Assembly (NCBI RefSeq): GCF_004797125.1
Contig: NZ_CP038810.1
Location: forward strand, 2,108,001 to 2,172,000
DNA: 64,000 bases
From: Flavobacterium sangjuense
GTDB lineage: Bacteria; Bacteroidota; Bacteroidia; Flavobacteriales; Flavobacteriaceae
Direction: 5' to 3'
The stretch's first letter is position 1, and every line of letters begins with the position of its first letter. Below are positions 43,364 through 53,046 of this stretch, in pieces. A model generated the notes under the pieces. That model was not told where the DNA came from. It did no database searches and saw only the letters and a program-made list of their open reading frames with translations. The position numbers were made by a program, and so were the translations under genes.

Positions 43364-45814
43364 ATGAATTACTTCATTGAAGTTATTGTTCCGCTTTCTT
43401 TGCCTAAAACCTTTACTTATAAGGTTTCAGAAAATGAATTTGCATTTATTAAAAAAGGAATGCGGATTGCTGTTCCTTTTGGTAAAAACAAAATCTATAC
43501 AGCCTTAGCAATCGATTTGCATCAAAACGAACCAACGCTTTATGAGGCAAAAGAAATCCACCAAATTCTTGACGAAAAACCAATTGTAAACGAATTCCAA
43601 ATCAATCATTGGTTTTGGATTGCGTCTTATTATATGTGTAATATTGGAGATGTTTATCGTGGTGCATTACCATCAGCTTTGTTGTTGGAAAGCGAAACGA
43701 TTATCTCTCAAAATAAAGAAACATTTGTAGATGAAACTTCTTTTACTGATGATGAGTTTTTGATATATGAAGCCTTACAACATCAGAGTTCATTGAAAGT
43801 CGAGAACATTATTGACATTCTGAATAAGAAAACGGTTTTGCCGGTTATTCAAAAGTTAATTAACAAAAAAATCATCTCGCTTCAGGAAGAAATCCAGGAG
43901 GAATACAAACCCAAACTTGTCAAATACATTCGGCTGCACGAACAGTATCAAAAGGAAGAAAATCTAATAGCTTTATTGGATGGTTTAAAATCCGAAAAGC
44001 GAAAAAATCTAGTACTCCAATATTTTCAATTGCAAGCGCAGGAACGTCAGCCTGTTTCGGTAAAACAATTAACGGAAACGACACAAACTTCTGCAGCAAT
44101 TGTCAAAGGATTGGTTGATAAAGAAATCTTTGAAGAGTATTTTATTCAGGAAGACAGAGTCAATTTTGATAAAAATAAAGTTGAAAATGAATTGACTTTA
44201 AGTCAGACGCAACAACAGGCTTTTGATGAAATTGTAAATTCTTTTGAAGAAAAAGAAGTTTCGCTTTTGCATGGCGTAACATCAAGCGGCAAAACAGAAA
44301 TCTACACCAAACTCATTGAAAACTATATAGCTGAGGGAAAGCAAGTCTTGTATTTACTGTCGGAAATTGCTTTGACAACACAATTGGTTGCCCGATTAAC
44401 GCAGCATTTCGGCAATAAGGTTGCTGTTTTCCATTCCAAATACAGTAATAACGAAAGGGTAGAAGTCTGGAACAACGTTAATCAAAATGCAGCATCAGCA
44501 CAAATTATAATAGGAGCAAGGTCGGCTTTGTTTTTGCCATTTTCCAATTTAGGTTTAATCATTGTTGACGAAGAACACGAGCAAACATTTAAGCAACAAG
44601 ATCCGGCTCCAAGATATCATGCACGTGATGCAGCGATTGTATTGGCAAATGCGCATCTAGCCAAAGTTTTATTAGGTTCCGCGACACCAAGCATTGAGAC
44701 ATATTACAATGCAACTTCAGGAAAGTTTGGTTTGATAACTTTAACGGAGCGCTTTGGGAAAGTGCAAATGCCCGAAATTGAATTGGTCGATTTGAAAGAC
44801 AGTTATTTCAGAAAAAAAATGAAAGGTCATTTCAGCCTTACTTTAATTGAAGAAATTACCGAAGCGTTTGCTAATAATGAGCAGGTAATACTTTTTCAAA
44901 ACCGTCGTGGCTTTTCGCCTGTTTTAGAATGTATGACTTGTGGTCATGTGCCGCAATGTCCACAATGCGATGTGAGTTTAACGTACCACAAATATAAAAA
45001 CCAGTTGCGTTGTCATTATTGTGGTTATTCGATGGCAAAACCAACGAATTGCCATGTTTGTTCGAGTGTTGATTTGGAAACCAAAGGTTTTGGAACTGAG
45101 CAAATCGAATTGGAATTAGCCGAATTGTTTCCTCAAAAGAACATCAAACGCATGGATCAGGACACTACACGTGGGAAATACAGCTTCGAAAAAATCATTG
45201 ATAGTTTTAAAAACAGAGAAATTGATGTTTTAGTTGGTACACAAATGTTGGCCAAAGGTTTAGACTTTGACAATGTCTCTTTAGTCGGAATAATGAATGC
45301 GGACAATATGTTGTATCATCCCGATTTTAGGGCTTTTGAAAGAAGTTTCCAAATGATGACACAGGTTGCAGGTCGTTCGGGCAGGGCAGAAAAACGCGGA
45401 AAAGTTATCATTCAGACGTATAATCCGTTGCATAATATCATTCAGCAAGTGACAAACAATGATTATGAAGGAATGTATAAGGAGCAACTTTATGAAAGGA
45501 AGATTTATTACTATCCGCCATTTTACCGTTTGATAAAACTAACCTTAAAGCATCGTGACTTTGAAAAATTGAAAGAAGGTTCGATGTGGTTGTATCAGGT
45601 TTTACAGCAAAACTTAACTATTCCTGTTCTTGGTCCGGAAGAACCGGCCATTGGAAGAATCCGAAACGAATATATTCGAACCATAATGATTAAGATGCCT
45701 GGAGACGCTTCGATTCAGGGCACAAAAAAAACTATCCAGAAAATACTGAATAGTTTTGATTTGGTTTCACAATACAGAACTATTAAAGTTACTGTAAATG
45801 TTGATTTTTATTGA
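43364..45814 (+). CDS. priA: Primosomal replication protein N' (helicase)
   Basis: This 816-residue replication-restart helicase recognises stalled or repaired forks and reloads the replisome. An N-terminal 3'-DNA-binding domain (about 1-105) is followed by a helicase core with Walker A GVTSSGKTEIYTKL, DEEH, GSATPS and QNRRGFSPVL. A zinc-binding insertion carries eight cysteines in CMTCGHVPQCPQC and CHYCGYSMAKPTNCHVC. The core ends with GTQMLAKGLDFDNV and VAGRSGRAEKRG. It is slightly longer than the Escherichia coli protein, which is usual in Bacteroidota. It is the last gene of the nadC operon and converges on the LytTR regulator with only 6 bases between. Confidence 0.97.
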   Translation: MNYFIEVIVPLSLPKTFTYKVSENEFAFIKKGMRIAVPFGKNKIYTALAIDLHQNEPTLYEAKEIHQILDEKPIVNEFQINHWFWIASYYMCNIGDVYRGALPSALLLESETIISQNKETFVDETSFTDDEFLIYEALQHQSSLKVENIIDILNKKTVLPVIQKLINKKIISLQEEIQEEYKPKLVKYIRLHEQYQKEENLIALLDGLKSEKRKNLVLQYFQLQAQERQPVSVKQLTETTQTSAAIVKGLVDKEIFEEYFIQEDRVNFDKNKVENELTLSQTQQQAFDEIVNSFEEKEVSLLHGVTSSGKTEIYTKLIENYIAEGKQVLYLLSEIALTTQLVARLTQHFGNKVAVFHSKYSNNERVEVWNNVNQNAASAQIIIGARSALFLPFSNLGLIIVDEEHEQTFKQQDPAPRYHARDAAIVLANAHLAKVLLGSATPSIETYYNATSGKFGLITLTERFGKVQMPEIELVDLKDSYFRKKMKGHFSLTLIEEITEAFANNEQVILFQNRRGFSPVLECMTCGHVPQCPQCDVSLTYHKYKNQLRCHYCGYSMAKPTNCHVCSSVDLETKGFGTEQIELELAELFPQKNIKRMDQDTTRGKYSFEKIIDSFKNREIDVLVGTQMLAKGLDFDNVSLVGIMNADNMLYHPDFRAFERSFQMMTQVAGRSGRAEKRGKVIIQTYNPLHNIIQQVTNNDYEGMYKEQLYERKIYYYPPFYRLIKLTLKHRDFEKLKEGSMWLYQVLQQNLTIPVLGPEEPAIGRIRNEYIRTIMIKMPGDASIQGTKKTIQKILNSFDLVSQYRTIKVTVNVDFY

Positions 45815-45820
45815 GTAGAC

Positions 45821-46516
45821 TTAAGCAATAGCTAAAGCTTTAATCAAATCTTCTTTCTTATTTCGGCTCAACGGAATTTTTGTTACCCCAATTTCGGCAA
45901 ACTTACTGTTGAAACGTTCCACTTTATCAATATTAATGATATAAGATTTATGAACCCGAATAAATTTCTCTTTTGATAAATCATTTTCAAAAGACTTCAT
46001 AGTTGAAAGAACAAGATTACTATCTTCTTCGGTAACTACTTTCACATAATCTCCATAAGCTTCAATCCACTTAATTTTATTGGTATAAATTTTAAGTTTC
46101 TTAAGATTACTCTTAATAAAGATATGTTCTCCTTCTTCTTCCTGATTTTCTTTTTTAAGCATATGGAAATCCATTGCTCTTCTGACAGATGCATTAAAAC
46201 GATCCAAAGCTATCGGTTTCTGTAGGTAGTCCGTAGCGTCATAATCGAATGCTTTCATAGCATACTCTGCCTTTGACGTGATAAAAATAATTTGGGGTTT
46301 TACTTTTAAGCCGTCAAGAAAATCAAAACCGCTGATGACTGGCATCTCGATATCGAGAAAAATTAAGTCAACGGTATGAACCGACATGCAATTTTTTGCT
46401 TCAATTGCATTAGAAAAATCACCTACTAAATGTAGATTTGGGTGATTATTTACTAACTTTGCGATGATCATTCTTTGAATCGAACTATCATCAACAACAA
46501 CACAATTTAGTTTCAT
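45821..46516 (-). CDS. LytTR-type response regulator
   Basis: This 231-residue regulator has a receiver domain (about 1-115) with the acidic pair in CVVVDDSSI, the phospho-acceptor Asp in LIFLDIEMPVISG and the Lys in DYLQKPIAL. A C-terminal LytTR DNA-binding domain (about 135-230) shows IKWIEAYGDYVKVV, KFIRVHKSYIINIDKVERF and IPLSRNKKEDL. The frame is open 21 codons further upstream, but the ATG at 46516 before KLNCVVVDD gives the normal start. LytTR regulators often pair with LytS-type histidine kinases; none is adjacent, so the partner is elsewhere. Confidence 0.93.
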   Translation of the reverse strand: MKLNCVVVDDSSIQRMIIAKLVNNHPNLHLVGDFSNAIEAKNCMSVHTVDLIFLDIEMPVISGFDFLDGLKVKPQIIFITSKAEYAMKAFDYDATDYLQKPIALDRFNASVRRAMDFHMLKKENQEEEGEHIFIKSNLKKLKIYTNKIKWIEAYGDYVKVVTEEDSNLVLSTMKSFENDLSKEKFIRVHKSYIINIDKVERFNSKFAEIGVTKIPLSRNKKEDLIKALAIA

Positions 46517-46644
46517 AATATTATTTATTATAGATTTGGTGATGTAAAAATAGATACTTTTTTTTAATCCACCAAGCATTTCATCGATTTTTTTTGCTTT
46601 TTGTCGGTATTTTTTACTTTTTGACGATTTAACGTTACTTGCGA

Positions 46645-46674
46645 TTGTTAATTCAAATATTATTCATACTTTCG
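46645..46674 (+). promoter_or_regulatory. Candidate promoter of the rpsF operon
   Basis: A TTG at 46645-46647 and TACTTTCG at 46667-46674 are separated by 19 bases, within the 17-23 spacing of Bacteroidota promoters. The -7 box has TTCG instead of TTTG. The predicted leader of about 25 bases is too short for a structured element before rpsF. Confidence 0.45.
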
Positions 46675-46704
46675 CGCCCAAATTAAATTTTAATCATTTT
46701 TATT

Positions 46705-47049
46705 ATGAATCATTACGAAACTGTTTTCATCTTAAATCCCGTTTTATCTGAAGTTCAGGTAAAGGAAACAGTAAGCAAATTTGAAGATTTTCTTACTGCT
46801 AAAGGAGCAAAGATGGTATCCAAAGAGGATTGGGGCTTGAAAAAACTAGCTTACGAAATCCAAAACAAGAAAAGTGGGTTTTACCATTTATTCGAATTCC
46901 AAGTATCAGGAGAAGCTTTAATTGCTTTTGAAACTGAGTTTAGACGTGACGAGAGAGTTATGCGTTTCCTTACTGTAAGTTTGGATAAACACGCTATTTC
47001 TTGGGCAGAGAGAAGAAGAACTAAATTAAAAGAAGCAAAAGCAAACTAA
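46705..47049 (+). CDS. rpsF: 30S ribosomal protein S6
   Basis: This 114-residue ribosomal protein binds 16S rRNA helix 22 together with S18. The N-terminal strand [16 protein letters not shown] and the segment [19 protein letters not shown] are typical of S6, as is the [11 protein letters not shown] segment. A short basic C-terminal tail replaces the acidic one of enterobacteria. It is the first gene of the rpsF-rpsR-rplI operon, with rpsR starting 2 bases after its stop. Confidence 0.98.
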   Translation: MNHYETVFILNPVLSEVQVKETVSKFEDFLTAKGAKMVSKEDWGLKKLAYEIQNKKSGFYHLFEFQVSGEALIAFETEFRRDERVMRFLTVSLDKHAISWAERRRTKLKEAKAN

Positions 47050-47051
47050 TC

Positions 47052-47348
47052 ATGGCAAACTTACAACAATCCGCTTCAGGAAAGAAAGACGGAGATATCA
47101 GATATCTTACGCCTTTAAACATTGAAACAAACAAAACTAAAAAGTATTGTCGTTTCAAAAAATCTGGAATCAAATACATCGATTATAAAGATGCAGATTT
47201 CTTATTGAAATTCGTTAACGAGCAAGGTAAAATTTTACCAAGACGTTTAACAGGAACTTCATTAAAATACCAAAGAAAGGTGTCAGTAGCTGTAAAAAGA
47301 GCTCGTCACTTAGCTTTAATGCCATACGTGGCCGATTTATTAAAATAA
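47052..47348 (+). CDS. rpsR: 30S ribosomal protein S18
   Basis: A 98-residue S18 protein, the partner of S6 on the platform of the small subunit. Recognised by [21 protein letters not shown], split around residue 40, the [20 protein letters not shown] segment and the closing [16 protein letters not shown]. The N-terminal Gln/Ser extension is longer than in E. coli, as usual in Bacteroidota. The 62-base spacer before rplI holds a potential regulatory hairpin. Confidence 0.98.
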   Translation: MANLQQSASGKKDGDIRYLTPLNIETNKTKKYCRFKKSGIKYIDYKDADFLLKFVNEQGKILPRRLTGTSLKYQRKVSVAVKRARHLALMPYVADLLK

Positions 47349-47358
47349 TATAAACTCA

Positions 47359-47410
47359 GTTGTTGGTTTCCCGGTAAGCGGAACCTAACTTCTATAATAA
47401 GGACAACAAC
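47359..47410 (+). promoter_or_regulatory. Structured rpsR-rplI spacer, possible S6:S18-responsive element
   Basis: The hairpin GGTTTCC (47365-47371) pairs with GGAACC (47380-47385), with one bulged T and an 8-base loop. A CCG triplet straddles the stem top at 47371-47373. An outer pairing of GTTGTT (47359-47364) with AACAAC (47405-47410) would close over the bases just before the rplI ATG. CCG-containing hairpins in ribosomal operons are known S6:S18 binding sites, usually before rpsF. The placement here is an inference. Confidence 0.4.
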
Positions 47411-47851
47411 ATGGAATTGATCTTAAAACAAGACGTTCAAAATTTAGGATTTAAAGATGACGTAGTAACGGTGAAAAACGGATACGGTCGTAATTTCTTA
47501 ATCCCACAAGGTTTCGCTTCTTTAGCAACTCCTTCTGCAAAAAAAGTTTTAGCTGAAAACCTAAAACAAAGAGCACACAAAGAAGCTAAAGTAGTAAACG
47601 ATGCAAAAGCATTGGGTGAAGCTTTGAAAGCTATCGAAATTAAAATCACAGCAAAAGCTGGTGGCGAAAAATTATTCGGTTCTATCTCTAACATTGATAT
47701 CGCTGCTGCTTTAGAAGCTGCAGGTCAAACTGTTGATAGAAAATTCATCACTAGTGGTGTTGTAAAACGTACAGGTAAATACTCTGCAACTGTGAGACTT
47801 CACAGAGATGTGGTTGTTGAATTACCATATGAAATCGTAGCTGAAGTTTAA
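47411..47851 (+). CDS. rplI: 50S ribosomal protein L9
   Basis: A 146-residue two-domain L9 protein that binds 23S rRNA at the base of the L1 stalk. The N-terminal domain carries VQNLGFKDDVVTVKNGYGRN and FLIPQGFASLAT. A long connecting helix of about residues 40-75 (AKKVLAENLKQRAHKEA) follows. The C-terminal domain has KLFGSISNIDIA and the final VELPYEIVAEV. Last gene of the S6-S18-L9 operon, followed by a short hairpin terminator. Confidence 0.98.
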   Translation: MELILKQDVQNLGFKDDVVTVKNGYGRNFLIPQGFASLATPSAKKVLAENLKQRAHKEAKVVNDAKALGEALKAIEIKITAKAGGEKLFGSISNIDIAAALEAAGQTVDRKFITSGVVKRTGKYSATVRLHRDVVVELPYEIVAEV

Positions 47852-47874
47852 TCTTTCGCTATATAGTATAAAAG

Positions 47875-47892
47875 TCCCGATGTAAGTCGGGA
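47875..47892 (+). terminator. Intrinsic terminator after rplI
   Basis: TCCCGA and TCGGGA form a compact 6-bp stem with a 6-base loop, followed by nine T. It lies 24 bases after the rplI stop. Confidence 0.85.
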
Positions 47893-47910
47893 TTTTTTTT
47901 TGAAGCTATT

Positions 47911-47995
47911 TCCCGCTATTCGTTACAATCTTTTTAATTTGTGCTTCGACAAGCTCAGCATGACAAATTAAAAAGGATTTTCACTGCTATCGGGG
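47911..47995. repeat. Long imperfect hairpin element with CTTCGACAAGCTCAGCATG core
   Basis: The arms CTTTTTAATTTGT (47930-47942) and ACAAATTAAAAAG (47963-47975) pair perfectly over 13 bp around a 20-base core beginning GCTTCGACAAGC. Outer flanks (TCCCGCTATT... and ...GCTATCGGGG) extend the pairing imperfectly, about 13 of 20 positions. From memory, core sequences like this recur between genes in Flavobacterium genomes, which would make it a dispersed non-coding repeat. It codes for nothing visible. Confidence 0.6.
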
Positions 47996-48021
47996 CTAAA
48001 AAAATTATTTATAAAATAAAA

Positions 48022-48061
48022 CTAAGAACCTTAGAACCTCAGTGCCTTAGCAACTTTAAAA
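48022..48061 (+). repeat. CYTAGNNC octamer array up to the DUF6495 start codon
   Basis: Five in-register plus-strand units: CTAAGAAC, CTTAGAAC, CTCAGTGC, CTTAGCAA, CTTTAAAA. The last unit ends one base before the ATG at 48063. Same consensus and same position relative to a start codon as the HMG-CoA lyase array. Confidence 0.88.
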
Positions 48062-48062
48062 A

Positions 48063-48536
48063 ATGAAGTACAAAAGACTAACAAAAGAACAATTTGAAGA
48101 ACTGCACAAGGAATTCACCAACTTCCTGGCAACACAATCTATTGATAAAGCCGAATGGGATAAAATAAAATCAGATAAACCGGAAGTTGCAGAACAGGAA
48201 TTGGATGTTTTCTCCGATTTGATTTGGGAAGGCGTTTTGAGTAATGCTCATTATTTAGAACATTTTTCTAAAAACCATATTTTCCTTTTTCACTGTCAGG
48301 AAAAATTAATCCAATCTATTGTTTTAAAAGCATTAGAACCACAAGTCGATTTTATGCAAAAGGATGGCTTGCAATGGTTGAGTGATAATATATTTACCGA
48401 TGCTGTTGAAATTCATTTGGGTAAAAAAGAATATCAGGGCGAACGAAACCCAGCTATTTTTGATTTGATTAAAGAAGGCGCTATTTTGAGTGACGGACAA
48501 TTATATCTTCAAATAAACGGAATAATTCAGTCATAA
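48063..48536 (+). CDS. DUF6495 family protein
   Basis: A 157-residue soluble protein without signal peptide or membrane segment. It begins MKYKRLTKEQFEELHKEFTN and contains LIWEGVLSNAHYLEHFS and IHLGKKEYQGERNPAIFDLI near the C terminus, which I associate with the DUF6495 family of Bacteroidota. These are typically short, helical and acidic; no function is established. Its start codon follows an octamer array directly, so translation or transcription signals must lie in or beyond the repeat. ligA is downstream at 73 bases on the same strand. Confidence 0.82.
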   Translation: MKYKRLTKEQFEELHKEFTNFLATQSIDKAEWDKIKSDKPEVAEQELDVFSDLIWEGVLSNAHYLEHFSKNHIFLFHCQEKLIQSIVLKALEPQVDFMQKDGLQWLSDNIFTDAVEIHLGKKEYQGERNPAIFDLIKEGAILSDGQLYLQINGIIQS

Positions 48537-48597
48537 AGTTTATTCCTTTTCAAAAAATATTGGCTATTTTAGTGCACATAATTTGCAACTATAATAG

Positions 48598-50610
<2,013 letters not shown>

Positions 50611-50710
50611 AAATATAGTGCAGCAATTGCTTTATTTTAAAAATATTAGAGTAACTTTATTTTAAGTTTAACACAGTTGATTATTAAATTTTCCCTCAAA
50701 TCAAAACAAC

Positions 50711-51430
50711 ATGAGCTTAGACAAGTCTTTTAATGCTAAGTATAGAAAATATATTTCAAGTTTTTTTCTGTGTTTATTTTTTATTGTTTCACTTTTTGAA
50801 ATTATGGGTGAATATAAGGAAGACAAACTTTTAATCTGGATTACCAAGCCCTTTATTCTCCCTTTTTTATTTGCTTATTATTTAAGTCTGACAAAAAAAA
50901 TAAACTACTTTTTTTTAGTGGCAATAATTTGTAGTTGGATTGCTAATTTGCTCTTTATAGAAAATACTATAAATTGGATAATCTTTGGTTCTGTATTCTT
51001 TTTAGTTTATAGAATATTGGTTATTTATATCGTAATGAACAAGGTGAAAATGCCAAGTTTAGTGCCGTTGATTATAGGTTCTGTTCCTTTTATTTTTATT
51101 TATGCAACGGTTTGTTCTTTATCATTTGAGGCCATGGGAGACAATATTTATTTGTTCTTGATACATGGAATATTCACCATCTTTTTGGGTGGATTAAGTT
51201 TGGGTAATTATATCATGGTTTCGAATAAATCAAATCTTGTTTTGTTTTTAAGCACGATGCTTTTTGCTCTGACACAGTTTGTTTTCGTCCTAAAAGTATA
51301 TTATGAAGATGCTAATTTTTTTCATGCTTTAGCAATGACAATGTTTGTTGTAGGACAGTTTTTGCTAACGAAATTTATGTTCTTAACGGAGGAAAACAAA
51401 GATAAATATCAGACAACATTATTAAGTTAA
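50711..51430 (+). CDS. YhhN-like polytopic membrane protein (first of a tandem pair)
   Basis: A 239-residue membrane protein with about eight hydrophobic helices. It shows the YhhN/lysoplasmalogenase-like pattern: an early LLIWITKPFILPFLFAYY segment, then IICSWIANLLFIENTINWII and a late LALTQFVFVLK-like helix. In typical YhhN proteins an Asp lies in a G-D-(V/A)-(L/F)-L motif at the second of these. Here the position is Ala-Asn (IANLLFI), so the enzymatic role may be lost or different. The next gene, 28 bases later, is a paralogue with the same architecture. Function in Flavobacteria is unknown. Confidence 0.68.
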   Translation: MSLDKSFNAKYRKYISSFFLCLFFIVSLFEIMGEYKEDKLLIWITKPFILPFLFAYYLSLTKKINYFFLVAIICSWIANLLFIENTINWIIFGSVFFLVYRILVIYIVMNKVKMPSLVPLIIGSVPFIFIYATVCSLSFEAMGDNIYLFLIHGIFTIFLGGLSLGNYIMVSNKSNLVLFLSTMLFALTQFVFVLKVYYEDANFFHALAMTMFVVGQFLLTKFMFLTEENKDKYQTTLLS

Positions 51431-51458
51431 ACTAAACATTTTTTGAAATCAGCGTTTG

Positions 51459-52142
51459 ATGCTAAAAAAAGAAAATATAATAAAATCATTAACAGTATGT
51501 TATTTTATAATAGCTTTTTTTGAAGTTATAGCCGAGTATTATGTAAACACAACACTAATTTGCGCATTAAAACCAATAATTCCATTGGTTTTAATCGTAA
51601 TTTATTGCATTGAATCCGATAAGAAAAGCAAACTTTTTATAACGGCATTACTGTTATCCTTATTTACTAATATTCTCTTTATCCCAAATACACCAAGCTA
51701 TTTGTTTTATGGTGTGTTAGTATTTACAGTCCATCGTATCATAGTGATATGCATAATATTTCGCTTCCAAAAGGTTAATGATTTTATCCCTTTAATCATT
51801 GCGACAACGCCTTTTTTACTGATATTCTTTTATCTGTTTTTAGAAACAGTTGAAATTCCAAACAACAGCATTTATATATTAATATTCCAAAATTTACTGA
51901 TATCATTATTTGCCGGAATAGCGCTTTCAAGTTATTTCATGAATGACAACAAACAAAATTCTGTGCTACTAATTAGTGCATTGCTTTTTGTGATGCTGCA
52001 ATTTGTGGTATTTGTAGAAAAGTATTTTTTGGTAAATGAATTTGAAGAATTGTTCAGACCATTAGCAATGACATTCAATGCTTTGGCTTTTTTCTCTTTT
52101 TATAAGTACGTTATCACAGCCGAAAAATCAAACAATAATTGA
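51459..52142 (+). CDS. YhhN-like polytopic membrane protein (second of a tandem pair)
   Basis: A 227-residue paralogue of the preceding gene, with the same helix order: ALKPIIPLVLIVIYCIES aligns with TKPFILPFLFAYYLSL, LLSLFTNILFIPNTPSYLFY with the IANLLFI segment, and VFTVHRIIVICIIFR with FLVYRILVIYIVM. The Asn in TNILFI again replaces the usual Asp. A TTG one codon earlier is also in frame; the ATG at 51459 is preferred. Its last 15 bases overlap the end of the convergent metallophosphatase gene, so its terminator must lie within that gene or be absent. Confidence 0.68.
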   Translation: MLKKENIIKSLTVCYFIIAFFEVIAEYYVNTTLICALKPIIPLVLIVIYCIESDKKSKLFITALLLSLFTNILFIPNTPSYLFYGVLVFTVHRIIVICIIFRFQKVNDFIPLIIATTPFLLIFFYLFLETVEIPNNSIYILIFQNLLISLFAGIALSSYFMNDNKQNSVLLISALLFVMLQFVVFVEKYFLVNEFEELFRPLAMTFNALAFFSFYKYVITAEKSNNN

Positions 52143-53042
52143 TTTTCCTGAGGCGATTTTTGAAACATCAGTATCAAAATAAAAATCAATTCTACCCAGA
52201 TTTACACCATAACAACCAACCTGATTTACCAATACATCTTTTCCATCAGCATTTTTTAAAATAGTTGGTTTGTCCAGGAAAGTGTGTGTGTGACCACCAA
52301 TAATCAAATCAATGTCTTTGGTCAAAGCAGCTAATTTAACATCACAAATTTTATCAGGTTCGTTTTTGTATTGATAGCCAATATGTGAAAGGCAAATTAC
52401 CAAGTCACATTTTTCTTCATGCTTTAAAATATGAGACATGTCTTGAGAAACTGCAACCGGATCATGATAAACGGTTTCTTTATAGTTTTTCTTGTCAACC
52501 AAACCTTCAAGTTCAACGCCAATTCCGAAAATTCCAACTTTAATTCCGTCTTTGTGAATTACTTTATAAGGTTTCACATGACCATTCATGATCGTATTTT
52601 TGAAATCATAATTGGCATTGACAAATTCAAAACTGGCATTGGGTAATTGGTTGTATAAACCTTCAATTCCGTTGTCAAAGTCATGGTTTCCAATGGTAGC
52701 CAAATCATATTTCATCATGCTCATCAGTTTAAATTCTAATTCGCCACCATAATAATTAAAGTAAGGTGTTCCCTGAAAAATATCACCAGCATCAAGCAAT
52801 AAAACATTTGGATTTTCCTTTCTGATGGTTTCAATCAAAGCAGCTCTTCGGGCAACGCCACCCATATTCGGATTCTTTGGATGCGTTGGTGGAAAAGGAT
52901 CAATATAACTGTGAACATCGTTAGTGTGAAGTATCGTCAAATGCTTGGTATCAAACGTTTTGAAACTGCTCAATGATAAGCCACCAAGTCCAAGCAAAGC
53001 TGAACTTAAAGCTGTATTTTGGATAAAATCTCTTCTTTTCAT
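52128..53042 (-). CDS. 5'-Nucleotidase-type metallophosphatase (N-terminal half of a split enzyme)
   Basis: A 304-residue calcineurin-like phosphoesterase. The twin-arginine signal MKRRDFIQNTALSSALLGLG indicates export in folded form through the Tat system. Metal-binding motifs are HTNDVHSYIDP, LLDAGDIFQGT, TIGNHDFDNG, CLSHIGYQ and IGGHTHTFLDKP. This is the catalytic domain of UshA-like 5'-nucleotidases but lacks the C-terminal substrate-binding domain, which is encoded by the gene 4 bases upstream (53047-53823). The ATG at 53042 is chosen because the longer frame would hide the Tat signal and overlap that gene. Likely releases phosphate from nucleotides in the periplasm. Confidence 0.92.
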   Translation of the reverse strand: MKRRDFIQNTALSSALLGLGGLSLSSFKTFDTKHLTILHTNDVHSYIDPFPPTHPKNPNMGGVARRAALIETIRKENPNVLLLDAGDIFQGTPYFNYYGGELEFKLMSMMKYDLATIGNHDFDNGIEGLYNQLPNASFEFVNANYDFKNTIMNGHVKPYKVIHKDGIKVGIFGIGVELEGLVDKKNYKETVYHDPVAVSQDMSHILKHEEKCDLVICLSHIGYQYKNEPDKICDVKLAALTKDIDLIIGGHTHTFLDKPTILKNADGKDVLVNQVGCYGVNLGRIDFYFDTDVSKIASGKSIIV

Positions 53043-53046
53043 GATG

